Positions 53,118 through 61,508 of a DNA stretch of 64,000 nt are shown piece after piece; position 1 is the first letter of the stretch, and each line of letters starts with the position of its first letter. The stretch lies in contig NZ_LN879430.1 in NCBI RefSeq assembly GCF_900070325.1, forward strand, positions 1,233,379-1,297,378. The letters are read 5' to 3'. The stretch comes from Herbinix luporum. Its GTDB lineage: Bacteria; Bacillota; Clostridia; Lachnospirales; Lachnospiraceae. A model generated the notes under the pieces. That model saw only the letters and a list, made by a program, of their open reading frames with translations. It did not search any database and was not told where the DNA came from. The position numbers and the translations under genes were made by a program.

Positions 53118-53240
53118 ATTTTCCTCCCTTTAAATATTAATATTATTATTAAAATGGAATAATACATTAATATTTGTAAATTATACCATAAAATTCGATA
53201 ATGGTCAACATAAAATTGGGGGATTCTGTTAATATGATTA

Positions 53241-54344
53241 TTATTTTAACATATAGCTATTATTTAAAATAACTATATTATATAAAAATAAAACATCTTG
53301 ATTTGTAGAAAAGTCAATATAATTAGAGAGTAAATCTGTACTTAAGTATCTAAGATCAACTAGGGTTATTTTGCTATATCCTTTAAGCATAAGTGGTGCT
53401 ATACTACTGCCAAAGGAGTCTCTAAATATAATCAGCTCCTTATTATTTAAAGCTTTAGGATTATATATTGTAAGGAGGGATTTTGCTCCTGAAAGAAATA
53501 TATCATAGGAATCAACTGTATTAAATCTATCTTTATTATAAATTTTACTATAGGTCTTATCAATATGGTCATATACCAAGGCACTTTCTATCATCTCATT
53601 AGTCAGATAAATAAGAGTATCAGCTTTTATATTTAAAGCTGCCTGACCATAATATGAACCATAAAAAGGATATAAACTTATTTTACTAAATTCATCCTTA
53701 GTTAAACTTAATTCATTGCCCATACTTCTAAGTAAATATTCTGTCAGCTCAATAAGTTTATCTTGTCTCCAATGAATATCAGTCTTATAATAGTCATCTA
53801 TTGTAAGTTGCTCAAATAAATCTATATAGTTCATATTCATTATATTCCCATTCATTACTTGTATTAACTTATCATAGTCCATGGACAGATGCCCCTTTTT
53901 ATCAGCCAGAAAATAATTCTTATCAGGAATTATTGCATAACTTACATTCATACCTTGAAGATATTTATTATAGACTTCATTTATCTTATTGGCTGCATTT
54001 ATAATAGCTTTTTCATTTAGGGGATACTCAATTTTATTTATATATCCATCAACTATATACAAAGAATTATTATCTTTTTGCTTAAATATATAATAACTTG
54101 TAAATGCTTTTAAACCTCTTATCTTATCTCGAAATGGAAATTGATCTAGGGCATATTTTTCATAAGCCGTAAAATAATCACCACTTATAAAACTCTGCAA
54201 AGTAAAAGACGGTTCTTGTAAAAGTCTTCGCCTCTCACTATATGAAATTTCATTATCCGGTTTAAAAATATTTATCAGCATAAGTCCGTAAGTTATTATG
54301 ATAAAAAGGGCAATTATTATATAGTTTTTTATCTGATTTTTCAT
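53241..54344 (-). CDS. DHHW family protein (AlgX/AlgJ-like)
   Basis: A 367-residue protein with one N-terminal membrane helix (about 8-26) and an extracellular SGNH-like domain. The ERRRL segment followed by FPFRDKIRGLKA, the DHHW-type motif as TDIHWRQD, and a later IFRDSFGSSIAPLM are the family signature. AlgX/AlgJ-like proteins transfer acetyl groups to polysaccharides supplied by an MBOAT partner. The MBOAT gene lies 21 bases upstream, so the two should form one O-acylation system. Confidence 0.87.
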   Translation of the reverse strand: MKNQIKNYIIIALFIIITYGLMLINIFKPDNEISYSERRRLLQEPSFTLQSFISGDYFTAYEKYALDQFPFRDKIRGLKAFTSYYIFKQKDNNSLYIVDGYINKIEYPLNEKAIINAANKINEVYNKYLQGMNVSYAIIPDKNYFLADKKGHLSMDYDKLIQVMNGNIMNMNYIDLFEQLTIDDYYKTDIHWRQDKLIELTEYLLRSMGNELSLTKDEFSKISLYPFYGSYYGQAALNIKADTLIYLTNEMIESALVYDHIDKTYSKIYNKDRFNTVDSYDIFLSGAKSLLTIYNPKALNNKELIIFRDSFGSSIAPLMLKGYSKITLVDLRYLSTDLLSNYIDFSTNQDVLFLYNIVILNNSYMLK

Positions 54345-54365
54345 AATAAAATATAAACCTCACAT

Positions 54366-55769
54366 TTAAAATCTAAAATATAAAAATGGATTAAATGATC
54401 CATCCACCAGATATCCTGTTACAAGCAAAAGTAAAACTGAAATTACTATAGGTTGTAATAGATTAATTATTTTTTTACCTAAACTATAAGTATTAAGCTT
54501 TTTAATAATATAAGTAGCTAAGGGGGTAGAGGCTATTATAGCTATAATAAAAACTATCCCATAACTTTTTAGATAATATATTGTTACCTGATTATATAAA
54601 GGTATTTCTAAGCCACCAAACAGGCCCATAAGTATTTCTTTAACCTCTCCTATGCCCTGTCCATTAAATATAGCAAAACTTAAAATTACTAAAAACATTA
54701 CATATATATGATTTATTACAGCAGGTAGTCTGGCTAGGATTTTATTAAAACACAATTTTTCCAAAACTAAAAGCAGGGCAAAATACAAACCCCAAAATAC
54801 AAAGTTCCACTCTGCCCCATGCCAAATACCTGTCAAAAACCATACTATAAGGATATTTCTTATCCATTTTAATTTACTGACACGATTTCCCCCCATGGGT
54901 ATATATACATAATCCCTAAACCAGGTTCCAAGAGATATATGCCATCTTCTCCAAAACTCAGTGATAGATTTTGATATAAATGGATAGTTAAAGTTCTCCT
55001 GAAAATGAAAACCAAATATTCGGCCTAAACCTATGGCCATATCACTATAACCTGAAAAATCAAAATAAATCTGCAAAGTGAAAGCTATAGTAGATATCCA
55101 ATAAAACAATACAGTTTTTTCATTAGAAAGTGAAAATATCTTTTCTAACTCTCCAAGATTATTGGCCAAAAGAACCTTTTTTGACAGTCCAATAATAAAA
55201 CGGCTTATACCATATGCAATTTTTTCTATGGAATGTTTTCTTTGTGAAAGTTCTGCTTCTACATTGGAATACCTAACTATAGGGCCGGCTATAAGTTGTG
55301 GGAAAAGAGATACATAGGTTGCAAAATATAAAATATTTTTCTGCACCTTAGTATCCTTACGATATAGATCAATATTATAAGACAATATCTGAAAGGTATA
55401 AAAGCTAATGCCTATGGGCAGGGCTATGTCCATAATCGGTATATTAAGTGAAAAGAAGTTATTTAAATTATTTATTAAAAAATTAGAATATTTAAAAAAT
55501 ACTAGACTTCCGATACTTACTATAACTGAAGAAATCATAGGCAATTTAGCATATTTACTGTTCTTCATCCTATCTATCCATAATCCGTGAAGATATCCTA
55601 AACCAATAGAGGTTATCATCAATATAGAATAGATAGGTTCCCCGTAAAAGTAAAAAAACAAACTTGATATAAGTAAAATAAAATTTTTATATTTTTTTGG
55701 GACTATAAAATATAGTCCCAAAACTAAAGGTAAAAAGTAATATAAAAAAATTATACTGGAAAATAGCAT
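54366..55769 (-). CDS. MBOAT family O-acyltransferase (AlgI/DltB-like)
   Basis: A 467-residue membrane protein with about eleven helices. The conserved MBOAT features are FFFSGYSDMAIGLG-like text near residue 240 (YFDFSGYSDMA), EFWRRWHISLGTWFRDYVYIPMGG and the catalytic histidine in FLTGIWHGAEWNFVFWG. It moves acyl groups across the membrane for transfer onto an extracellular polymer. It follows the DUF4358 lipoprotein gene by 2 bases and precedes the DHHW gene, making a three-gene operon. Confidence 0.92.
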   Translation of the reverse strand: MLFSSIIFLYYFLPLVLGLYFIVPKKYKNFILLISSLFFYFYGEPIYSILMITSIGLGYLHGLWIDRMKNSKYAKLPMISSVIVSIGSLVFFKYSNFLINNLNNFFSLNIPIMDIALPIGISFYTFQILSYNIDLYRKDTKVQKNILYFATYVSLFPQLIAGPIVRYSNVEAELSQRKHSIEKIAYGISRFIIGLSKKVLLANNLGELEKIFSLSNEKTVLFYWISTIAFTLQIYFDFSGYSDMAIGLGRIFGFHFQENFNYPFISKSITEFWRRWHISLGTWFRDYVYIPMGGNRVSKLKWIRNILIVWFLTGIWHGAEWNFVFWGLYFALLLVLEKLCFNKILARLPAVINHIYVMFLVILSFAIFNGQGIGEVKEILMGLFGGLEIPLYNQVTIYYLKSYGIVFIIAIIASTPLATYIIKKLNTYSLGKKIINLLQPIVISVLLLLVTGYLVDGSFNPFLYFRF

Positions 55770-55771
55770 AC

Positions 55772-56269
55772 TTATTTCTCCAATGCAAGGAAGGCATTAT
55801 GTAGTGCCTGTGCCTGATTATCACTCATAACTAAGAATATAATATCCCCAATACTATCTACTATTACATTTTCTTCACTAACCCCTACACATACCCACTT
55901 CATAGGATTAACGTTATCTTTTATATCAGTCTTAATCTTCTCTATATCTGCCCCCTCTTTAGCACGAACAAGTACCAATGAAAAGGCACCGGGCTGAATC
56001 ATAGGCTCATCGGCTATAGCTTCTTCAAATTCTATATCGGATTTACCTAGATAGTACTCTGCATTCTCTGTGTTAACCTCTTTTCTTTCTAGCCCATCAT
56101 TATTAACATACTCTCTGAAATCATTGTCTAAGTCAGCAGTCTCATAAATCTTATCCATTATTTCTTCAAGACTACCTTCAAGATTGACTGATTTTTCATT
56201 GGTTTTTTTGCATGCTGTAAAACTAAATACAGTAACCATGGCTAAAATTAATAAAAATGTTCTCTTCAT
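55772..56269 (-). CDS. DUF4358 lipoprotein
   Basis: A 165-residue protein with a lipoprotein signal ending in FSFTACKK (Cys20) and a compact domain with LGKSDIEFEEAIADEPMI, FSLVLVRAKEGADIEKIK and a hydrophobic IGDIIFLVMSD near the end, matching DUF4358. The family is regularly found next to MBOAT and DHHW genes in Lachnospiraceae, as here, and probably assists the O-acylation complex at the membrane surface. GGAGAG precedes the ATG. Confidence 0.87.
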   Translation of the reverse strand: MKRTFLLILAMVTVFSFTACKKTNEKSVNLEGSLEEIMDKIYETADLDNDFREYVNNDGLERKEVNTENAEYYLGKSDIEFEEAIADEPMIQPGAFSLVLVRAKEGADIEKIKTDIKDNVNPMKWVCVGVSEENVIVDSIGDIIFLVMSDNQAQALHNAFLALEK

Positions 56270-56329
56270 TTTTTCTCTCCTTTATTTTTAACATTATAAT
56301 TACAATAGATAGACGAACAAAAAATCAAA

Positions 56330-56357
56330 ACAGTTCCAATTATAAAATTAGAACTGT
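56330..56357 (-). terminator. Terminator of the MFS gene
   Basis: On the minus strand ACAGTTCTAATT and AATTGGAACTGT form a 12-bp stem with one G-T pair, followed by TTTTG and six T. It lies 26 bases beyond the MFS stop. Confidence 0.85.
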
Positions 56358-56382
56358 CTTGTAAATTATTGTCTGAGTCTTC

Positions 56383-57555
56383 TTAATTTTTTTGATTAGA
56401 AACTATTTTATTTAAGATCTCACTCATTATAAGTATTAATATGGCAAATATTATAAGATATATAGGATATAATCCAATATTTATTTTATCAGCAATCAGC
56501 CCAAATAATGGGGGCATAAAGGTGGTTCCGATATAGGCACTGGCCATTTCTACTCCTATTATGGATTGGGAATTGTTTGATCCAAAATTAGCAGGAGTTG
56601 AATGAATAATAGACGGATATACCGGAGCGCAACCAAAACCTATTATAATAAGACCTATTAAACTGACCATAGTATTTTCTGTGGGAAGGCCTAGGAAGAC
56701 TACTCCAAAGATAATAATTATTATTCCGTATCGAATAAGGATCTTATCTCCAAATCTGTCAGCAATAAAGCCAGAGAGAAATCTTCCCAAAGTTATACCC
56801 ATATAAAACAAGGAGGAAAACCTGGCAGCAGTTTCTGCATCAATACCACGAAATTCCACAAGATAACTACTGGCCCATAAGCCTGTTGTGGCCTCTAAGC
56901 CACAGTAGGCAAGAAAAGTAATAAGTACTATCTTAACTCCTGGAATTTTAAGTATTTGTGGAAGGCTTAATACTTTTTCTTGATCTTTTTGGCTGTTTGC
57001 CAAGGTCTTTTTATCTTTCCAAAGGGGAAGACTTATAAAAAGAATAACTGTAAGTATTATCTGTATTATAAAAACAAAACCATAGCCCCTGTTCCATCCA
57101 TATCCCCCTTTTAGACTATAACTCATAATAAAAGGACTGATAGTGACTCCCACTCCCCAAAAACAATGGAGCCAACTCATATGTCGGGAAGAATAATGTA
57201 GGGCAACATAATTGTTTAAAGCAGCATCAACCGCTCCCGCACCTATTCCGTAGGGAATAGCCCAAAGACAAAGTAATATAAATGAATTAGAAACAGAAAA
57301 ACCAAATAAGGCCACTGCCGTTAGCATTACGCTAAGTGCCGTAACCAGACCGGTACCTAATTTTCTTGTAAGTCTACCGGATAAAAGACTAGTTACAATT
57401 GTTCCTCCGGAAATTATCATAGTTATTATTCCGGCATAAGACATTGATACATTTAACTCTTCGTACATAACCGGCCAAGCTGAACCAAGAAGGGAATCCG
57501 GAAGCCCCAGACTTATAAAAGCCATATAAATAATAGTAAGTAAAAGCAAGTACAT
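56383..57555 (-). CDS. Major facilitator superfamily transporter
   Basis: A 390-residue transporter with twelve membrane helices. The first loop has the MFS motif SGRLTRKLGTGLV, and the second half repeats it as SGFIADRFGDKILIRYG. The pattern GLPDSLLGSAWPVMYEEL at the start is shared by FucP/YfkF-like carriers of sugars or small metabolites. No substrate gene is adjacent. An AGGAGG site precedes the ATG; its own terminator follows. Confidence 0.88.
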   Translation of the reverse strand: MYLLLLTIIYMAFISLGLPDSLLGSAWPVMYEELNVSMSYAGIITMIISGGTIVTSLLSGRLTRKLGTGLVTALSVMLTAVALFGFSVSNSFILLCLWAIPYGIGAGAVDAALNNYVALHYSSRHMSWLHCFWGVGVTISPFIMSYSLKGGYGWNRGYGFVFIIQIILTVILFISLPLWKDKKTLANSQKDQEKVLSLPQILKIPGVKIVLITFLAYCGLEATTGLWASSYLVEFRGIDAETAARFSSLFYMGITLGRFLSGFIADRFGDKILIRYGIIIIIFGVVFLGLPTENTMVSLIGLIIIGFGCAPVYPSIIHSTPANFGSNNSQSIIGVEMASAYIGTTFMPPLFGLIADKINIGLYPIYLIIFAILILIMSEILNKIVSNQKN

Positions 57556-57593
57556 TATTATCCTCCTGTTGTCATTGGTAAAGCATACTAAAA

Positions 57594-57629
57594 AATGATT
57601 ATCCTAGGGTTTATAATAGGATAATCATT
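57594..57629 (-). terminator. Terminator of the ZIP transporter gene
   Basis: AATGATTATCCTA and its exact complement (57617-57629) form a 13-bp stem with a 10-base loop; on the minus strand six T follow. It lies 26 bases past the ZIP stop. Confidence 0.88.
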
Positions 57630-57654
57630 GTAACCTTTTTAGTTTATGATATGT

Positions 57655-58464
57655 TTAAATAAACAGTAATAGACTTAAGGCCATAACAGCCATTCCGGCT
57701 ATTAATCCATAAATAGACAGGTGATGTTCACCATATTCCCTTGCTGCAGGTAGTAATTCATCCAGACTTATATAAACCATAATACCTGCAACAGAAGCAA
57801 AGATTAATCCAAAAGTAATATCATTGAAAAAGCGGTACAAAAGCAAATATCCTATTAAGGCACCTACAGGTTCTGAAAGCCCGGATAACAAGGATAGTCT
57901 AAAAGCTTTTTTCCTGCTTCCTGTGGCATAAAATACCGGAACTGCAACAGCAATACCTTCCGGTATATTATGTATTGCTATGGCTACAGCAATGGGAATA
58001 CCAAGACTAGGATCACCTAAAGCAGCTGTAAATGTGGCTAATCCCTCAGGAAAGTTATGTATACCTACTGCTAAGGCTGTAAACATACCCATCCTCATAA
58101 GATTAGCTTTGTGAGATTCACTTTTTCCGTCCATCTCCTCTACGGTATGAATTTCATGGGGATTTTCTGTATCCGGTATTAACTTGTCTATTAAGGCGAT
58201 TAAAAAAATACCAAAGAAAAATGCACCTACGGTTGCCCAGCTTCCGCCAACTTCCCCTAGTTCTGCTACTAATGAATCTTTAGCTTTGGTAAATATTTCA
58301 ACAAAAGATACATATATCATAACACCTGCAGAAAAACCCAAGGCTATAGAAAGAAATTTAGTATTAGTTTTCTTCGTTAATAGGGAAAGTGCACTTCCTA
58401 TTCCTGTAGAAAGACCTGCAAAAAGTGTCAGTAAAAAAGCAAAAATTACCGCTGAAAAATCCAT
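57655..58464 (-). CDS. ZIP family divalent metal transporter (ZupT-like)
   Basis: A 269-residue importer with eight membrane helices. The metal path motifs in helices 4 and 5 are [10 protein letters not shown] and [13 protein letters not shown], and FVEIF in helix 2 is also typical. An acidic/His cytoplasmic loop ([16 protein letters not shown]) lies between helices 3 and 4. It takes up zinc and probably iron or manganese. A GGAGGAG site precedes the ATG. A CDF-type metal transporter is encoded 0.9 kb upstream. Confidence 0.93.
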   Translation of the reverse strand: MDFSAVIFAFLLTLFAGLSTGIGSALSLLTKKTNTKFLSIALGFSAGVMIYVSFVEIFTKAKDSLVAELGEVGGSWATVGAFFFGIFLIALIDKLIPDTENPHEIHTVEEMDGKSESHKANLMRMGMFTALAVGIHNFPEGLATFTAALGDPSLGIPIAVAIAIHNIPEGIAVAVPVFYATGSRKKAFRLSLLSGLSEPVGALIGYLLLYRFFNDITFGLIFASVAGIMVYISLDELLPAAREYGEHHLSIYGLIAGMAVMALSLLLFI

Positions 58465-58606
58465 ATATTCTCCTCCTTCACGTTTTATTTTCTATAAAAA
58501 GGTATCTTATCTATACTTATATTCAATTTTATACTATGGGAATAGTATATATTATGTTTAAATTTTTGTCTATTTATTTTGAAAATGAAATTTACCGTAA
58601 AATTAA

Positions 58607-58656
58607 GATAAGGACTGTTAAGCATTGCACATTACCTTAGGATAACAGCCCTTATC
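58607..58656 (-). terminator. Terminator of the cysteine-containing unknown gene
   Basis: GATAAGGACTGTTA (58607-58620) pairs with TAACAGCCCTTATC (58643-58656) through 14 positions with one G-T pair, enclosing a 22-base loop. On the minus strand a T-rich tract follows the stem. Confidence 0.75.
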
Positions 58657-58697
58657 TACTAACTTTCAATTTAATCTAGGCTGACTTTTGCTCTTTC

Positions 58698-59276
58698 CTA
58701 TTCACAATAATATGAACAGTTGATTAAGTCTTCCTCGTCTACTCTCCCATTAGGATAAAATATAACCTTTCTGGCATAGTTCATATAAAGAGGTGGACCA
58801 TATTGACAATTTCCTTGATGAATCTTTTCTTCCTTCTTATCATTTTCAAACTGATTCTTATCTTTCTTACCCTTAAATATCCTGTGCTTTTTCTTTATAC
58901 CAAATAGAGAGCACTTCTCAATTTTAATATCAGCTGTAAATGAAATAAATATGACAACCGCACATCCGGAAGGAGTTACATGCAAAAACTCAAAAGTAAA
59001 CCGCTCAAACTTGGATTTTGAATCTGATAATATCATGGTGAAAATTCCTTCTACTTCTTTACCTTGATTATTAATTATACCGGTTCCGGAAGTCGTTAGA
59101 TATTCAATATTAGCTAAAGTGTAATATTGGGGTTTATCTACTGTAAGTGAAGTAAATAAGTTAGGTATAGTAACAAAGCTTTTCTTCTGTTTACATTTTG
59201 GACAAATTTCAGCAATTGTTTGACCTTTAAAGCTCTTCACAATTGCGCTATATTTACATTTTTTAAAAAAACACAT
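58698..59276 (-). CDS. Unknown protein with N-terminal zinc-ribbon-like cysteines
   Basis: About 192 residues. ATG 59276 is chosen because AAAGGAGGG lies 8 bases upstream; the frame continues upstream without a site. The N-terminus has MCFFKKCKYS and ICPKCKQKKSF, which could form a zinc ribbon. The middle is beta-rich (TLANIEYLTTSGTGIINNQGK), followed by a basic stretch and a C-terminal domain with QYGPPLYMNYARKVIFYPNG and NCSYYCE. I recognise no family. It is a single-gene unit with its own terminator. Confidence 0.75.
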   Translation of the reverse strand: MCFFKKCKYSAIVKSFKGQTIAEICPKCKQKKSFVTIPNLFTSLTVDKPQYYTLANIEYLTTSGTGIINNQGKEVEGIFTMILSDSKSKFERFTFEFLHVTPSGCAVVIFISFTADIKIEKCSLFGIKKKHRIFKGKKDKNQFENDKKEEKIHQGNCQYGPPLYMNYARKVIFYPNGRVDEEDLINCSYYCE

Positions 59277-59348
59277 TAGTTTTCCCTCCTTTACTATTTC
59301 TACTACCATAATATGACATATTATGTCAAATGTGTTTCTAGGAGGGAT

Positions 59349-60248
59349 TTATATTTCAGGATTTACATGAACCATACAATGTTTAACATTTTCATAATTT
59401 TTTTCTATAACATCATGGACCCTATGGGCAAGTTCATGGGTTGATAATAAGGTATCGTCACCCTTAGCTCGGATTTCCACATCCACATAAATTCTGTTAC
59501 CGAACATTCTAGCCCTTATTAAGTCCACACATATTACCCCTTCTTCTTGTAAAATAGTATTTTTCATTTCTTCAATAATTGATCTATCACATGATTTATC
59601 TATCATTTTTCCTATGGCATCTATAAAAATAGATATGGCAGATACGGTTATCAAAAGGCATATTACAACACTTGCTAAGGGATCCATAAACAAAAAACCA
59701 ATTTTAGCCCCCATAATTCCTATAAAACTACCGATAGATGATAAAGCATCCGAACGGTGATGCCAAGCATCTGCCATTAGGGCATCGGAATTTACTTTCT
59801 TAGCAGCTATACGGGTATACCAGTACATGATTTCCTTAATAATTATAGAAACAAGGGCAGCAACTAAGGCCTGTGTACCCGGTACAGTCAATACTTCATT
59901 CTTATTTAAGATTATTTTTTTGATACCTGAAAAGCCTATACTTACTCCTATAAAAAAAAGAATAACTGACAAAATTATAGCTGCCACAGATTCAAATCGT
60001 TCATGGCCATATGGATGCTTACTATCTGCTTCTTTATAAGACATCTTAATTCCTATAATAACTATAATAGAACTTAATACATCTGAAATTGTATGAACTG
60101 CATCTGAAACCATAGCTGAGGAATTTGATAGAATGCCGGCTAACAATTTATATACACTTAGTAATGTATTTATAATAATACTAAGCCATGAAACCTTCAT
60201 AGCAATTTGAATATTAGATATTCTTTTGATATACTCACCCTCCCCCAT
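59349..60248 (-). CDS. Cation diffusion facilitator (CDF) transporter
   Basis: A 299-residue efflux protein with six membrane helices and a C-terminal cytoplasmic domain (about 215-299). The metal-binding motifs are SDAVHTISDVLSS in helix 2 and DAWHHRSDALSS in helix 5, a HD/HD-type site expected for zinc, cobalt or iron; HPYGHERFE follows helix 2. The C-terminal domain includes VDVEIRAKGDDTLLSTHELAHRV. A promoter lies about 65 bases upstream. It would counterbalance the ZIP importer nearby. Confidence 0.93.
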   Translation of the reverse strand: MGEGEYIKRISNIQIAMKVSWLSIIINTLLSVYKLLAGILSNSSAMVSDAVHTISDVLSSIIVIIGIKMSYKEADSKHPYGHERFESVAAIILSVILFFIGVSIGFSGIKKIILNKNEVLTVPGTQALVAALVSIIIKEIMYWYTRIAAKKVNSDALMADAWHHRSDALSSIGSFIGIMGAKIGFLFMDPLASVVICLLITVSAISIFIDAIGKMIDKSCDRSIIEEMKNTILQEEGVICVDLIRARMFGNRIYVDVEIRAKGDDTLLSTHELAHRVHDVIEKNYENVKHCMVHVNPEI

Positions 60249-60313
60249 ATATCTGATTTAAGCTTATAACATGAAATATATTTTAATTTACCAGACCAAT
60301 TGATATTATTAAT

Positions 60314-60342
60314 ATTATATGCATGATAGGAGCATTAGCCAA
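60314..60342 (-). promoter_or_regulatory. Promoter of the CDF transporter gene
   Basis: On the minus strand TTGGCT (60342-60337), a 17-base spacer and a perfect TATAAT (60319-60314). Transcription would start near 60307, giving a leader of about 60 bases without an evident metal riboswitch. Confidence 0.6.
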
Positions 60343-60474
60343 TTATCCTACCCCGAAACTTGATAAAGATGCAAAAACACCTCTCAAGTAGATTTTAGTT
60401 ATTTAAATCAAGTTTTATAAGTTATTGCTAAACTATCTGTTTTCTTTGTAGAAAAATATATTTATTATCTTGAT

Positions 60475-61482
60475 TTACTTATTATTTATTTTATCAAAAA
60501 CTTTATCCCTAAGATGAATAAGCCAATTGCTTATCTTATATATAGACTCTGAAACAAATAAAGGCATATACTTATAACAGATGGTAAAAGCCTTTATAGT
60601 CATATTTCTACTATCAGCTTGTATTGGCTCCATATTCCAAGGGGATAAGTCTTTTATCTGTAGAAATTTATCTTTCAATGGATGAGTGCAATTTTCTTCC
60701 CAGGGCCTTCCTACAAGGCCTTCTGTATAGTGAAGTATTATTGGATTTTCTTTTGCCATATTAATCTCTCTTTGGCTATAAAAAATATCCAAGTAGTATA
60801 ATCTGCTAATTGACCTTGCAGAATAAGAATAAATATTGGAGTTAACATTATATCTTAGGGATAGGATATGTACTTTATTATGGCAAACAGCATTAATAAT
60901 GCCCTGATCATGGTGGGGTACATTACCTCTAAATCTCCTTATAAAATCCATAAACTTTTGCTCCAGCTTCTGCTGTCTCCAGGCCTCTAAATTAATTAAT
61001 AAGACCCCTGCATTAATATAATAATTCTTGATATTTAAGCCAATCTTTATTAAATAAAATCTATCTACTGTGTCTTGTACCCCTGCGACCAAATTATTAT
61101 TAAGCTTTATATTCCATAATTTATTAACTTTATCAAGGATAAGAGTATCACAGTCTAGATATAAAACCCTCTTATATGTATCAGGAATAACAGATGATAA
61201 AAAAAGTCTGGCATATGATGCTATTGAGATCTTTCTAAACCCCATATTTAGATTTAATTTGCCTTCCATATCTTTCATCTCTATAAATTCTATCTTTCGA
61301 TTATATTTATCTGCTATATATAACAACTTTTCTTTATTAGCCTCTCCTATCCCACAATCCAAAACAAATACATATATTTCTGCAAAATCGGTATTTGACC
61401 TAAATAAGGATAAGAGGGATATACCAAGATATTTAGCATAATTATCATCTGCCCCGTAGGCTACACATAACTTATCAACCAT
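60475..61482 (-). CDS. Glycosyltransferase family 8 protein
   Basis: A 335-residue GT8 enzyme, the family of galactosyl- and glucosyltransferases for surface glycans. The N-terminal nucleotide-binding segment LCVAYGADDNYAKYLGISLLSL, the DxD metal motif in RVLYLDCDTLIL (about residue 110), INAGVLLINLEAWR, HHDQGIINAV and ILHYTEG..RPWEE are all present. The C-terminal 50 residues have an amphipathic helix that may touch the membrane. It lies 26 bases downstream of the large membrane protein gene and is probably co-transcribed with it. Confidence 0.92.
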   Translation of the reverse strand: MVDKLCVAYGADDNYAKYLGISLLSLFRSNTDFAEIYVFVLDCGIGEANKEKLLYIADKYNRKIEFIEMKDMEGKLNLNMGFRKISIASYARLFLSSVIPDTYKRVLYLDCDTLILDKVNKLWNIKLNNNLVAGVQDTVDRFYLIKIGLNIKNYYINAGVLLINLEAWRQQKLEQKFMDFIRRFRGNVPHHDQGIINAVCHNKVHILSLRYNVNSNIYSYSARSISRLYYLDIFYSQREINMAKENPIILHYTEGLVGRPWEENCTHPLKDKFLQIKDLSPWNMEPIQADSRNMTIKAFTICYKYMPLFVSESIYKISNWLIHLRDKVFDKINNK

Positions 61483-61508
61483 AATTCATTCCTTTTCTAA
61501 GCCTTATA

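Noticed and set aside
60249..60474. Metal riboswitch upstream of the CDF transporter
   Set aside because: I looked for NiCo and yybP-ykoY-like conserved elements and saw none; a normal promoter with a short leader explains the region.
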